Source of the DNA: CmP2 sp052084925
GTDB lineage: Bacteria; Actinomycetota; Actinomycetes; Actinomycetales; Micrococcaceae
Direction of reading: 5' to 3'
Length of the DNA stretch: 64,000 nt
NCBI GenBank assembly: GCA_052084925.1
Contig: JBQDEV010000003.1
Span: forward strand, 1 to 64,000
The first letter of the stretch is position 1. Each line of letters opens with the position of its first letter. Made by a program: the position numbers and the translations under genes. The notes beneath the pieces were generated by a model. It saw only the letters and a list, made by a program, of their open reading frames with translations. It was not told the DNA's origin and did no database searches. Below, in pieces: positions 41,935 through 49,603 of the stretch.

Positions 41935-43623
41935 TCAGTCCTCGATCCAGGTGTTGCTCAGGTGGATCCGGGAACCGGAATCGAAGCGCACCCCGTGCAC
42001 GTTCTCCCCGGCGGCCAGCACCGTGGTGAGGTCGTAGACCGGCACCAGCCGGTAGTTCTCCACGATGGCGCGCTGGGCGTCGGCGACGATCTCGTTGCGC
42101 GCTTCCTCGTCGCCCTCAGACGCTTGGGCGTCGAGCAGTTCGTCGAGCTCGGAAGCCTCGGCGCGCGACTGGTTCTTCAACTCCGTGTGGTACTCGGAGC
42201 GCAGAATGTCGGGATCGGCGCGGGTGATGTTGCTGAGGTTCGCGTCGTAGTCGCCCTCGTTGAGCTTGTTCTGCCAGTCGGCGACCTGGCCCTCCTGCAG
42301 GATGACCTCGATGCCGTGGCCGGCCAGCTGCTGCTGGATCAGCTCGACGGTGGCGGAATTGGAGGCGGCCACGTTGAACCAGAGGATCTCGAAGCTCAGT
42401 CGCTTTCCGTCGCGCTCCCAGTAGCCCTCGGAGTCCTGCTCGAATCCGGCCTCGGTGAGCAGGGTCTCCACCGTTTCGCCGTTGTCAGCGCCGCCCTCGA
42501 GCGCTTCGCTGAGGTCGGTGTAGCCGGGCGTGGTGGAGGAGAGCACGCTGGTGGCGGCCGGGGTGCCCTCGACCTGGGTGACGTCGACGATCTCCTCACG
42601 GTCGATGCCGCGGGTGATGGCCTCGCGCACCAGCGGGTCGGAGAGGAACTCGTTGTCGTGGTTGAGTCGCAGCCCCATGGCGATGCCCGGGTTGGTGCGG
42701 TCCAGCAGCTGGGCGCCCACACCGGTGAGCTGGGCGGCGTCCTGCGGGGCGATATTGCCGATCAGGTCGACCTGGCCGGACTGTAGGGATCCGGCGCGCA
42801 CCCCGGATTCGGGCACGATGCTGAACTCGATGCCGTCCACATAGGGTGCCCCGGTGTTCTCCCACAGCGAGGAGCCCCAGTCGTAGTCCTCGCGGTCGCT
42901 GAACGTGCTGCCCTCATTCGGGGAGTAGTTCTCCAGCACGAAGGGACCGGAGCCGATCACCCCGGTGCAGCGTTCGTCGTCGGTGGCCGCCACGCTGTCG
43001 GGGTGCAAGATCCCGAGGGTGTGGGTGGAGGTGGCCTGTAGGAACTGGGCGGAGGGCTCCTCGAAGGACACGGTGAAGGTGCGATCGTCGACGATCTCGG
43101 TGCCCGTGTAGCCCTCGAGGTAGGAGGCGATCAGCGAGGCCCGGGCCCCGAGCTCGGTGCCGCGGTCTAGGTTCGCGGCCACGGCTTCGGCGTCGACCGG
43201 GTCCCCGTTGGAGAAGGTCGCCCCCTCCTGCAGGGTGAAGGTGAATTCGGTGGCGTCGTCGTTGATCTCCCAGTCCTCGGCGAGCCAGGGCACGATCTCT
43301 CCGGTCTCCGGATCCTGGTCGGTCAGCGAATCCACCAGCTGGCGGGTCGAGTAGATGGAGTCGTTGTTGCCGACCTGCTGCGGGTCGATGCAGCCGGCGT
43401 CGGAGCCGACCGCCACTCGTAGAGTGCCGCCCTGCACGGGTTCGCCGGCGGCCTCCCCGTTCTGCGCGTCCTCGCTACTGCCCGCACCGCCGGCCGAGCC
43501 ACCGCAGCCGGCGAGCACCAGGGCGGCGGTGGCCAGCAGCGTGACCGGGGTGAACCGGGCGAAACGGGAAGAACGGGCAGAACGAGACGTGCAGAATGTA
43601 TGCGGTGGAGTGGGGGTGCTCAT
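41935..43623 (-). CDS. ABC transporter substrate-binding lipoprotein, family 5
   Basis: A 562-residue DppA/OppA-type binding protein. The lipobox LAGC contains Cys40. Motifs: QGGTLRVAVGSDAGCIDPQQ, WEINDDATEFTFTLQEGATFSNGDPV and GSGPFVLENYSPNEG. It begins in the stop codon of the upstream monooxygenase gene (ATGA overlap). Family 5 proteins bind peptides, nickel, opines or other solutes; the surrounding genes suggest a sulfur-containing molecule. Confidence 0.9.
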   Translation of the reverse strand: MSTPTPPHTFCTSRSARSSRFARFTPVTLLATAALVLAGCGGSAGGAGSSEDAQNGEAAGEPVQGGTLRVAVGSDAGCIDPQQVGNNDSIYSTRQLVDSLTDQDPETGEIVPWLAEDWEINDDATEFTFTLQEGATFSNGDPVDAEAVAANLDRGTELGARASLIASYLEGYTGTEIVDDRTFTVSFEEPSAQFLQATSTHTLGILHPDSVAATDDERCTGVIGSGPFVLENYSPNEGSTFSDREDYDWGSSLWENTGAPYVDGIEFSIVPESGVRAGSLQSGQVDLIGNIAPQDAAQLTGVGAQLLDRTNPGIAMGLRLNHDNEFLSDPLVREAITRGIDREEIVDVTQVEGTPAATSVLSSTTPGYTDLSEALEGGADNGETVETLLTEAGFEQDSEGYWERDGKRLSFEILWFNVAASNSATVELIQQQLAGHGIEVILQEGQVADWQNKLNEGDYDANLSNITRADPDILRSEYHTELKNQSRAEASELDELLDAQASEGDEEARNEIVADAQRAIVENYRLVPVYDLTTVLAAGENVHGVRFDSGSRIHLSNTWIED

Positions 43624-44948
43624 GCGGTGCTCTCTTTCAGGGTGGCGGGAGTGGGCAGGCCCAGCAGCTCGCGCAGGGTGGCGTGGGCCGGGTAGTCGGT
43701 GCGCAGCGCGCCGCGCTCCTGCAGCAGCGGCACCACGCGATCCACGAACGGATCGAGCCCGGCGGGGGTGAGGTGGGGGACGAGGATGAACCCGTCGGAG
43801 ACCCTGGTGGCCACGGCGTCGATGATCTGCTCGGCCACGGTGTTCGGTGCCCCGATGAAGCTCTGCCGGGCCTGGGAGGCGATTGCGGTCTCGCGCAGGC
43901 TGTACCCGTGTTGCTCGGCGAGGCGGCGCAGCTTCGCCACCGCTTCATGCCGGTCGTCCACGGTGCGGGCCCGGCCCTGGATGATGGTGGAGACGCCCAC
44001 GTGCGGGTCGACGTCGGGCAGCGGGCCGTCGGGGTCGTAGCCGGAGAGGTCCCGGTTCCACACCTGCTCCAGCAGGCGCAGCGCAGTCTGGCCGCTGATC
44101 TGCTGGTGGCGGATGTGCTCGGCCAGCTCTGCGGCGTCCGCGTCGGTATCGGCGACGACGAAGGTCGCGCCCGGCAGGATCTTCACGTGCTCCGGGGCGC
44201 GTCCGGCCGCGGCCACCCGCGACTTCAGGTCGGTGTAGAACGCCCGCCCGGCCTCCGGGGTGCCGTGCCGGGTGAACACGGCGTCGGCGTTGCGGGCGGC
44301 GAAGTCGCGTCCCGCGGCGGAATCGCCAGCCTGGAAGATCACCGGGTGGCCCTGCGGCGGGCGCGGGGTGCTCACCTGCCCGGAGATCTCGAACTGGGTG
44401 GAGGACACGGCGAAGGGCCCTGGGGCGGTCCCTTCAGGGGAGTACGTCCACGAGTCCCATTGGGCGCGGGCGGCGTCCAGGAACTCCTCGGCCCGCACAT
44501 AGCGCTGTTCCCGGTCGAGGTAGCCGCCGCGGCGGAAGTTCTCCCCGGTGAAGGCATCCGAGCTGGTCACCACGTTCCACGCGGCCCGGCCGGCCGAAAG
44601 ATGGTCCAAGGTGGCGAACTGGCGCGATACTTCTGCGGGCTCGTTGAAGGTGGCGTTAATGGTGCCCGCCAGTCCCACATGCTCGGTCACAGCGGCCAGC
44701 CCCGCCAGCACGGGCAGGGTGTCGGGGCGACCCACGACGTCGAGGTCGTGGATGTGCCCGCCCTGCTCGCGCAGCCGTAGCCCCTCGGCCAGGAACAGGA
44801 AGTCGAACTTCCCGCGCTCGACGGCCTGGGCGAAGCGGGCGAAGGACTCGAAGTCGATGTGGCTGCCCGAGGCCGGGTCGCTCCACACAGTGGTGTGATT
44901 GACGCCGGGGAAGTGCGCGCCGAGGATCACCTGAGGTGTGCCGGTCAT
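43620..44948 (-). CDS. NtaA/SnaA/DszA-family FMN-dependent monooxygenase
   Basis: A 442-residue flavin-dependent monooxygenase: HFPGVNHTTVWSDP start, GKFDFLFLAEGLRLREQGG, DHLSAGRAAWNVVTSSDAFTGENF and PHLTPAGLDPFVDRVVPLLQERG at the end. This is the subfamily of DszA, SeuA-type sulfonate-ester enzymes and SnaA. It shares 4-base overlaps with both neighbours. It needs FMNH2 from a reductase that is not encoded in the operon. Confidence 0.88.
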   Translation of the reverse strand: MTGTPQVILGAHFPGVNHTTVWSDPASGSHIDFESFARFAQAVERGKFDFLFLAEGLRLREQGGHIHDLDVVGRPDTLPVLAGLAAVTEHVGLAGTINATFNEPAEVSRQFATLDHLSAGRAAWNVVTSSDAFTGENFRRGGYLDREQRYVRAEEFLDAARAQWDSWTYSPEGTAPGPFAVSSTQFEISGQVSTPRPPQGHPVIFQAGDSAAGRDFAARNADAVFTRHGTPEAGRAFYTDLKSRVAAAGRAPEHVKILPGATFVVADTDADAAELAEHIRHQQISGQTALRLLEQVWNRDLSGYDPDGPLPDVDPHVGVSTIIQGRARTVDDRHEAVAKLRRLAEQHGYSLRETAIASQARQSFIGAPNTVAEQIIDAVATRVSDGFILVPHLTPAGLDPFVDRVVPLLQERGALRTDYPAHATLRELLGLPTPATLKESTA

Positions 44949-46087
44949 GAGAGGACTCCTGTCGTCGAAGAAGCAGCGGATGCAGAAGATGCGGTGGCGG
45001 GCTGTGCGTAGCGGTTCACGGCCGGACCGAGTCCGAACACCTCACGCAGGGTGGACGGTGATGCATCGGCCGGATCGAGGATCCCGAGCTGATGCAGCGC
45101 TGGCACCAGTTCGTCGTGCACCGCCTCCAGGTCCGTGGCGTGGTCGGCGGGCAGTAGTCGGGCGCCGGCGAATCCGAGGTCCCGCAGCGCCCGCAGCCGC
45201 TCGGCCGTGCGCTCCACCGAGGTCAGCACCTCGCCGGTGCCCCAGTCCTCGGCGCCCGCACTCGCGGTGGCGCGGGTGCCCAGGCGCACCGGCACGTCCG
45301 CGTACACCACCAGCGGGGTGCGTGGGGAGTGCTCGGCGGCCTCGGTGCGGCGCACCCACTGGATGATCGCCTCCGCCTCGGTGAGATCCCGCGGGGCCGC
45401 GAACAGCACGTCCGAACCCTGCAGGGCGGCGCTGATGTGCTCCGGGGTGTGCCCGGCGTAGGCCACCACCGGCTGCCCCTGGGGTGGGCGCGGGGTGATC
45501 GAGGGGCCCTTCACCGAGAACCGGGGCGACTCGTAGTTGATGTAGTGCAGCTTCTCCCGGTCGATGAACCGCCCGGTGGCGGCATCGCGGATTTCGGCGT
45601 CGTCCTCCCAGGAATCCCAGAGCCGACGCACCACCTCCACCACCTCTTGCGCCTCGGCGTAGAGGGTCGACGGCGCCAGGTCGGTGCGGTCGCGACCGAA
45701 CAGCTGCGCCTCCTCGGCGGTGGGGGAGACTTCCACCACCCACCCGGCCCGGCCAGTGCCGATGTAATCCAGGGTGGCGATCGCCTTGGACACGTGGAAC
45801 GGTTCGGTGTGCGTGGTGGTCACGGTGGGTAGCAACCCGATGCGCTGCGTGCCCGCCGCCAGCCAGGAGCCGAGCAGCGCAGCATCGAAGCGAGCAACAC
45901 CCTCGAACCGGAACGCGTCGTGCAGGGTGGCGAAGGCCAGCCCGGCTTGTTCTGCGGTGCGCACCGACTCCAACCAAGCGGTCGGGCTGCTCGGCTGACC
46001 CGGGGCATCCTCGGCCCAGCCGCTGTCTTTCAGAGCCACACCCAGCCGGAAGTGTGCCGCCGGGGTGACGGGAATCGTCGTGGTCAT
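44945..46087 (-). CDS. LLM-class flavin-dependent oxidoreductase
   Basis: A 380-residue luciferase-like monooxygenase: FRLGVALKDSGW start, AEQAGLAFATLHDAFRFEG, GLLPTVTTTHTEPFHVSKAIATLDYIG and WVVEVSPTAEEAQLFGRD. It is related to the NtaA/DszA group but shorter. The start at 46087 has an AGGAG site; the frame is open further upstream into the next gene. Its stop overlaps the next ATG. The C-terminal ~25 residues are a Ser/Ala/Thr tail. Confidence 0.83.
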   Translation of the reverse strand: MTTTIPVTPAAHFRLGVALKDSGWAEDAPGQPSSPTAWLESVRTAEQAGLAFATLHDAFRFEGVARFDAALLGSWLAAGTQRIGLLPTVTTTHTEPFHVSKAIATLDYIGTGRAGWVVEVSPTAEEAQLFGRDRTDLAPSTLYAEAQEVVEVVRRLWDSWEDDAEIRDAATGRFIDREKLHYINYESPRFSVKGPSITPRPPQGQPVVAYAGHTPEHISAALQGSDVLFAAPRDLTEAEAIIQWVRRTEAAEHSPRTPLVVYADVPVRLGTRATASAGAEDWGTGEVLTSVERTAERLRALRDLGFAGARLLPADHATDLEAVHDELVPALHQLGILDPADASPSTLREVFGLGPAVNRYAQPATASSASAASSTTGVLS

Positions 46088-46097
46088 CTGGGCTCTC

Positions 46098-47237
46098 CTA
46101 CAGGGTCGCGGGGGTGGGGTGGGGTGCCAGGGCCGCCCAGGCCTCGGCCAGCAGCTCGTAGCTGCGGATCCTGGCCTGCGGGTCGTGGGTGATGGTGCTG
46201 AGCAGCAGTTCGTCGGCGCCGGTGGCCTCACGCAGCACCGCCAGCTGGCGGGCCACCTGCTCGGGCGTGCCGAGGAACCGGGTGGCCTCCCGATCCGCCA
46301 CCAGATCAGCGTCGGCGCCGCTCAGCGGAGCCGAGGCCTCGTCCTCGGGAGCCGGGTAAGGAATGGCGCCGGAGCCAGTGCGAATCGAGTGCACCCAGGC
46401 CCCGTAGCCGCGTCCCAGTCGCTGTGCCTCGGCTTCGGTGCCCGCCGCCAGTACCTCGGCCGAGACCAGCACCGCAGGCTCCGCCAGCACCCCTGGGCGG
46501 AAGCCCGAACGGTAGTGGTCAATGGCGTCGATCACCTGCGAGGGCGCGACATGGTAGTTGGCGGCGAAGGGCAGTCCGCGTTCGGCGGCGATCTGCGCGG
46601 ACTCGCCCGGGGAGCTGCCCAGGATCCACAGCTGCGGCGCCCGCACTGAACGATGCACCGCATCCACGCTCACGTCGCCGGAACGGCCACGGTGAGCGAA
46701 GAAGTCCTGGAGCTGATCCACGAACTCCGCGTAGGTCGGCAGCGTCTCCGGCGCCGGATTCAGTAGTGCCCGCTGGGCGGCGAACCGCGGGGACGTGAAC
46801 AGCCCGGAGAGATCCGGGGACCCTGGCAACAGCAGCCCCTCGGGTGTCCACCGGTCGTCCCGCGGCACTGCTGCCGGTTCTGCAGCCCCTTTCGCCCCGC
46901 GCAGTCCGGCCCGGCCGAGCCCGAGATCGATCCGACCGGGAGCCACCGCCTCCAACACCGCGAACTCCTCGGCGATGGTCAGCGCGCTGCGATGTCCCGC
47001 CAGCACCGCCCCCGAGCCCAGGCGCAGCCGCGAGGTGACACCAGCGGCCAGGGCGATGAACAGGGCGGGGGAGGTGCCCACGATGCCGGGGTTCAGGTGG
47101 TGTTCGCCGTACCAGAGCCGGTGGTAGCCGGCCTGCTCGGCACGACGCGCCAGCTCCACACTGTGCGTCACCGCATCGGCTGCGGTGGCGCCGGCGGGCA
47201 CCGGGGTCAGGTCGAAAACGCTCAACGGGGTGGTCAT
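46098..47237 (-). CDS. LLM-class oxidoreductase (MsnO8 type)
   Basis: A 379-residue luciferase-like protein of the MsnO8-type group: PLSVFDLTPVPAG start, AEQAGYHRLWYGEHH, SRLRLGSGAVLAGHRSALTIAEEFAVL and APGRIDLGLGRAG. It is the first gene of the ten-gene minus-strand operon (46098-47237 down to 34563). The start at 47237 is preceded by AAGGTGG; a longer frame upstream is less likely. Confidence 0.84.
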   Translation of the reverse strand: MTTPLSVFDLTPVPAGATAADAVTHSVELARRAEQAGYHRLWYGEHHLNPGIVGTSPALFIALAAGVTSRLRLGSGAVLAGHRSALTIAEEFAVLEAVAPGRIDLGLGRAGLRGAKGAAEPAAVPRDDRWTPEGLLLPGSPDLSGLFTSPRFAAQRALLNPAPETLPTYAEFVDQLQDFFAHRGRSGDVSVDAVHRSVRAPQLWILGSSPGESAQIAAERGLPFAANYHVAPSQVIDAIDHYRSGFRPGVLAEPAVLVSAEVLAAGTEAEAQRLGRGYGAWVHSIRTGSGAIPYPAPEDEASAPLSGADADLVADREATRFLGTPEQVARQLAVLREATGADELLLSTITHDPQARIRSYELLAEAWAALAPHPTPATL

Positions 47238-47532
47238 GCACACCACCTTGAACGACTTCGCGGCCGCGGTCACCTCGCGGATTCACGGGCGGAAACACCG
47301 GTCGCTTCGTCGTCGCCGGAGCCGAAAAACAGACATCGGAGGGTGGTCGCAGAAATCCACCGTTCCCGCATGAATCCGTCGCCGCACGGTGATTTATCCC
47401 GACGACGACGCCCCGAACCCGGCTGTGCGTCGCACTGTGTCGTGACTCCGCGCCGCGTTCGTGACCGAAACCCGAGCGAATCCGTACAGATGACGGGACG
47501 CGGGCACTGACTCGTGCCCGTTCAGGGGTGTC
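47238..47532. other. Promoter region of the sulfur operon; no gene seen
   Basis: 295 bases between two minus-strand genes. It must hold the operon promoter. GGATTCACGGG (47279-47289) and CCCGCATGAATCC (about 47368-47380) form a widely spaced imperfect dyad. No TAGAC-N6-GTCTA (McbR-type) palindrome was found. A hairpin at 47501-47520 lies at the far end. Confidence 0.5.
47501..47520. terminator. Hairpin after the exonuclease-like gene
   Basis: CGGGCAC (47501-47507) pairs with GTGCCCG (47514-47520) around a 6-base loop, 12 bases past the stop of the minus-strand gene at 47533. There is no U tract on the minus strand, so termination is only possible. Confidence 0.4.
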
Positions 47533-48102
47533 TCAGGCCGAAGGATGCTCCGCCCACAGCTCGTCCAGGGTGCCGGCTGCATCGCGCCCGGCCAGCGCGA
47601 GCACGACCCCGGCGATCATCGTGGCGAGCGGGCCTTCGGGAACTTCGAGAGCGTCCGCCACGGTCGCCAGCTGATAGTCCGGCAACTCCAGATGCGCCCG
47701 CGCCAGGGGCAGTGTGTCGTACCAGGTGGCCTCGGGTGGAGTCACCCCGACCGCATCATTGGCAGCACGGTAGGCGAGGTGCCCGACTCCGGCATTGTGG
47801 GTCACCAGGGGTTGGCCGCGCTGCAACACGAGCAGATGGTCCAGTGCCACCCGCCAGGCCACCCCGTCTGCGCGCAGCATCTGCTGGGTGATGCCGTGCT
47901 GGCGGGTGAAGCGCGCCTCAAGCGATTCGGCACCGGTCGGAGGCAGTACCAGCAACTCATCGGTGGCGGACAGCGCACCGTCGATCACCCGTGCCAGGCT
48001 GAGCTGGCACACGGAGGCATAGTCGGGGTTCGCGAGGTGAAACCCGACGGCAAGGAAACTGAGACCCTGGTCTGGTGAAGGGCGCGTCGTTGCGGCAATC
48101 AC
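47533..48102 (-). CDS. Exonuclease (DnaQ/RNase T) fold protein lacking catalytic residues
   Basis: A 189-residue protein with the outline of a DEDDh 3'-5' exonuclease: the FLAVGFHLANPDYASVCQLS start aligns with the usual xVDxETAN motif, HNAGVGHLAYRAAND with HNAxFD, and the end with HxALxDA. All acidic catalytic positions are changed: Gly and His in motif I, Gly in motif II, and no His-x4-Asp in motif III. It is therefore likely inactive as a nuclease and may bind DNA or a partner. Start uncertain (GTG at 48102). Confidence 0.7.
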   Translation of the reverse strand: MIAATTRPSPDQGLSFLAVGFHLANPDYASVCQLSLARVIDGALSATDELLVLPPTGAESLEARFTRQHGITQQMLRADGVAWRVALDHLLVLQRGQPLVTHNAGVGHLAYRAANDAVGVTPPEATWYDTLPLARAHLELPDYQLATVADALEVPEGPLATMIAGVVLALAGRDAAGTLDELWAEHPSA

Positions 48103-48298
48103 GGCGGTTCCATTCTCTGGATGAACGTCTGATCTCTACGGTACCGATGTTTTATTAAATCCGAGTACTTTCTCCACAACGCGACGCGACCATGGCGTGC
48201 AGGTTTCAGCGCTTCCCGAAGGTCACGGAAGATGGGAAGATCGACAGGCAGTGTCGTCCTTCGCACCGACCACCTACCACTGCCCAGGAGGCACATCC

Positions 48299-49177
48299 AT
48301 GCGGGAGCTCCCCACCTTCACCGGTCCGAACACCACCGGCACCACCCAGATCAACTTCATCGACCCCGTCGGACGACGCCTGCTGCAGGTCGCCCGGGTC
48401 GAGGAGATCACGCCGCGCTACCGCCGCATCGTCTTCACCGGTGACGACCTCGCCACCGGATTCCCCTGGGTGGATTTCGCCCCCGCTGATCACGTGAAGC
48501 TGTTCTTCCCGAACCCGCAGACCGGGGAGCTGGTCTTCCCGACCATCACCGCCAAGGGCTGGGAATTCCCGGAGGGTGCCGGCGACCCGCTGTTCCGCGA
48601 CTACACCGTGCGCGCCTACGACGATGCGGCTCGAGAACTGACCATCGACTTCGTGGTGCATGACCACGGCGTGGCCGGCGTCTGGGCCCGTGACGCGCAG
48701 CCCGGGGATGAACTTGGCGTGCTGGGTCCGCGCGGAAACGTGCTGTTCCCTGAGAACTACGCATACTACATCGCGGCCGGAGACGAAACCGCGCTGCCCG
48801 CCATCGCCCGGCTCATCGAAGAGGCACCGGCTGACGCTCGCGTGACCGCGGTGATCGAGGTGGCGGACGAGCAGGAGATCCAGCCTCTGGGCGCCGGGCG
48901 CGAGATCGACATCCAGTGGCTGCTTCGGGACAGCGCCCCGGTGGGCGAGGGGCACCTCGGCCCCCTGGAAACCGCGGTGCGGAATCTGGTGATTGACGAC
49001 GTCGACTCCGTGTTCGTCTTCGCGGCCGGAGAAGCCTCCGCGCTGAAGCCGATTCGCCGCTACCTGCGCCGGGAGCTGGGTCTGCCCAAGGACCAGGTGG
49101 ATGTCGACGGGTACTGGAAGAAGGGCACCGCGAACCTGGACCACCACTCCAACGAGCTCGCCGAAGACGACGACTGA
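48299..49177 (+). CDS. Siderophore-interacting protein (ferric-siderophore reductase)
   Basis: A 292-residue SIP-family flavin reductase that releases iron from imported siderophores. Features: RRIVFTGDDL, FRDYTVRAYD (FAD binding), VVHDHGVAGVWARDAQPGDEL, and the C-terminal FVFAAGEASALKPIRRYLRREL with DGYWKKGTAN. The strong CAGGAGG site fixes the ATG at 48299. No DtxR box was recognised upstream. It stands alone; no siderophore transporter is adjacent. Confidence 0.92.
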   Translation: MRELPTFTGPNTTGTTQINFIDPVGRRLLQVARVEEITPRYRRIVFTGDDLATGFPWVDFAPADHVKLFFPNPQTGELVFPTITAKGWEFPEGAGDPLFRDYTVRAYDDAARELTIDFVVHDHGVAGVWARDAQPGDELGVLGPRGNVLFPENYAYYIAAGDETALPAIARLIEEAPADARVTAVIEVADEQEIQPLGAGREIDIQWLLRDSAPVGEGHLGPLETAVRNLVIDDVDSVFVFAAGEASALKPIRRYLRRELGLPKDQVDVDGYWKKGTANLDHHSNELAEDDD

Positions 49178-49270
49178 TCCGCTCGGGGTCTCGTTTGATC
49201 AGATGACGTGGGCATTTCCTGGCGAGAGCGACTCGGGGCTCGCGGTTGCTGACGCCATAGGATGCAAAGC

Positions 49271-49603
49271 ATGAATGAGTCGTGGTCGAGTGCCCAGGTG
49301 ACCGAAGCGCTAGCGTCGTTCATGGAGGAACGTGACTGGGGACAGTTTCACCGTGCCGAAAATCTGGCGAAATCCATTGCGATCGAGGCCGGAGAACTCT
49401 TGGAGTGTTTCCAATGGAGTGGTGACGGCGACCAGAACGCCGTGCAGAGTGAGCTTGCCGACGTCCTGACGTATGCCTACCTGCTGTCCGCGCAGTTGGG
49501 CCGAACTCCTGAGGAGCTCATCATGGAGAAACTTGAGGTCACGCGCGACAAATACCCGGTTGATCAGGCGAAGGGGCGGAGCACGAAGTATGACCAGCTT
49601 TGA
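49271..49603 (+). CDS. MazG-like nucleotide pyrophosphohydrolase
   Basis: A 110-residue all-alpha NTP pyrophosphohydrolase. The metal-binding pattern is IAIEAGELLECFQW followed by ELADVLTYAYLLS (E-x2-x-E ... E-x2-D), which cleaves nucleoside triphosphates to monophosphate and PPi. TAGGAT (49258-49263) lies 7 bases before the ATG at 49271, giving a leaderless start; an ATG nine bases upstream is less suitable. The last 14 bases overlap the start of the nuclease-helicase gene, so the two are one translational unit. Nucleotide removal is a known theme of phage defence, but the real substrate is unknown. Confidence 0.85.
   Translation: MNESWSSAQVTEALASFMEERDWGQFHRAENLAKSIAIEAGELLECFQWSGDGDQNAVQSELADVLTYAYLLSAQLGRTPEELIMEKLEVTRDKYPVDQAKGRSTKYDQL

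Noticed and set aside
47238..47532. McbR/CysR-type operator before the sulfur operon
   Set aside because: No TAGAC-N6-GTCTA-like palindrome was found in the region, so the regulator remains unknown.
48103..48298. DtxR iron box before the siderophore-interacting protein
   Set aside because: No sequence close to TTAGGTTAGSCTAACCTAA was found.
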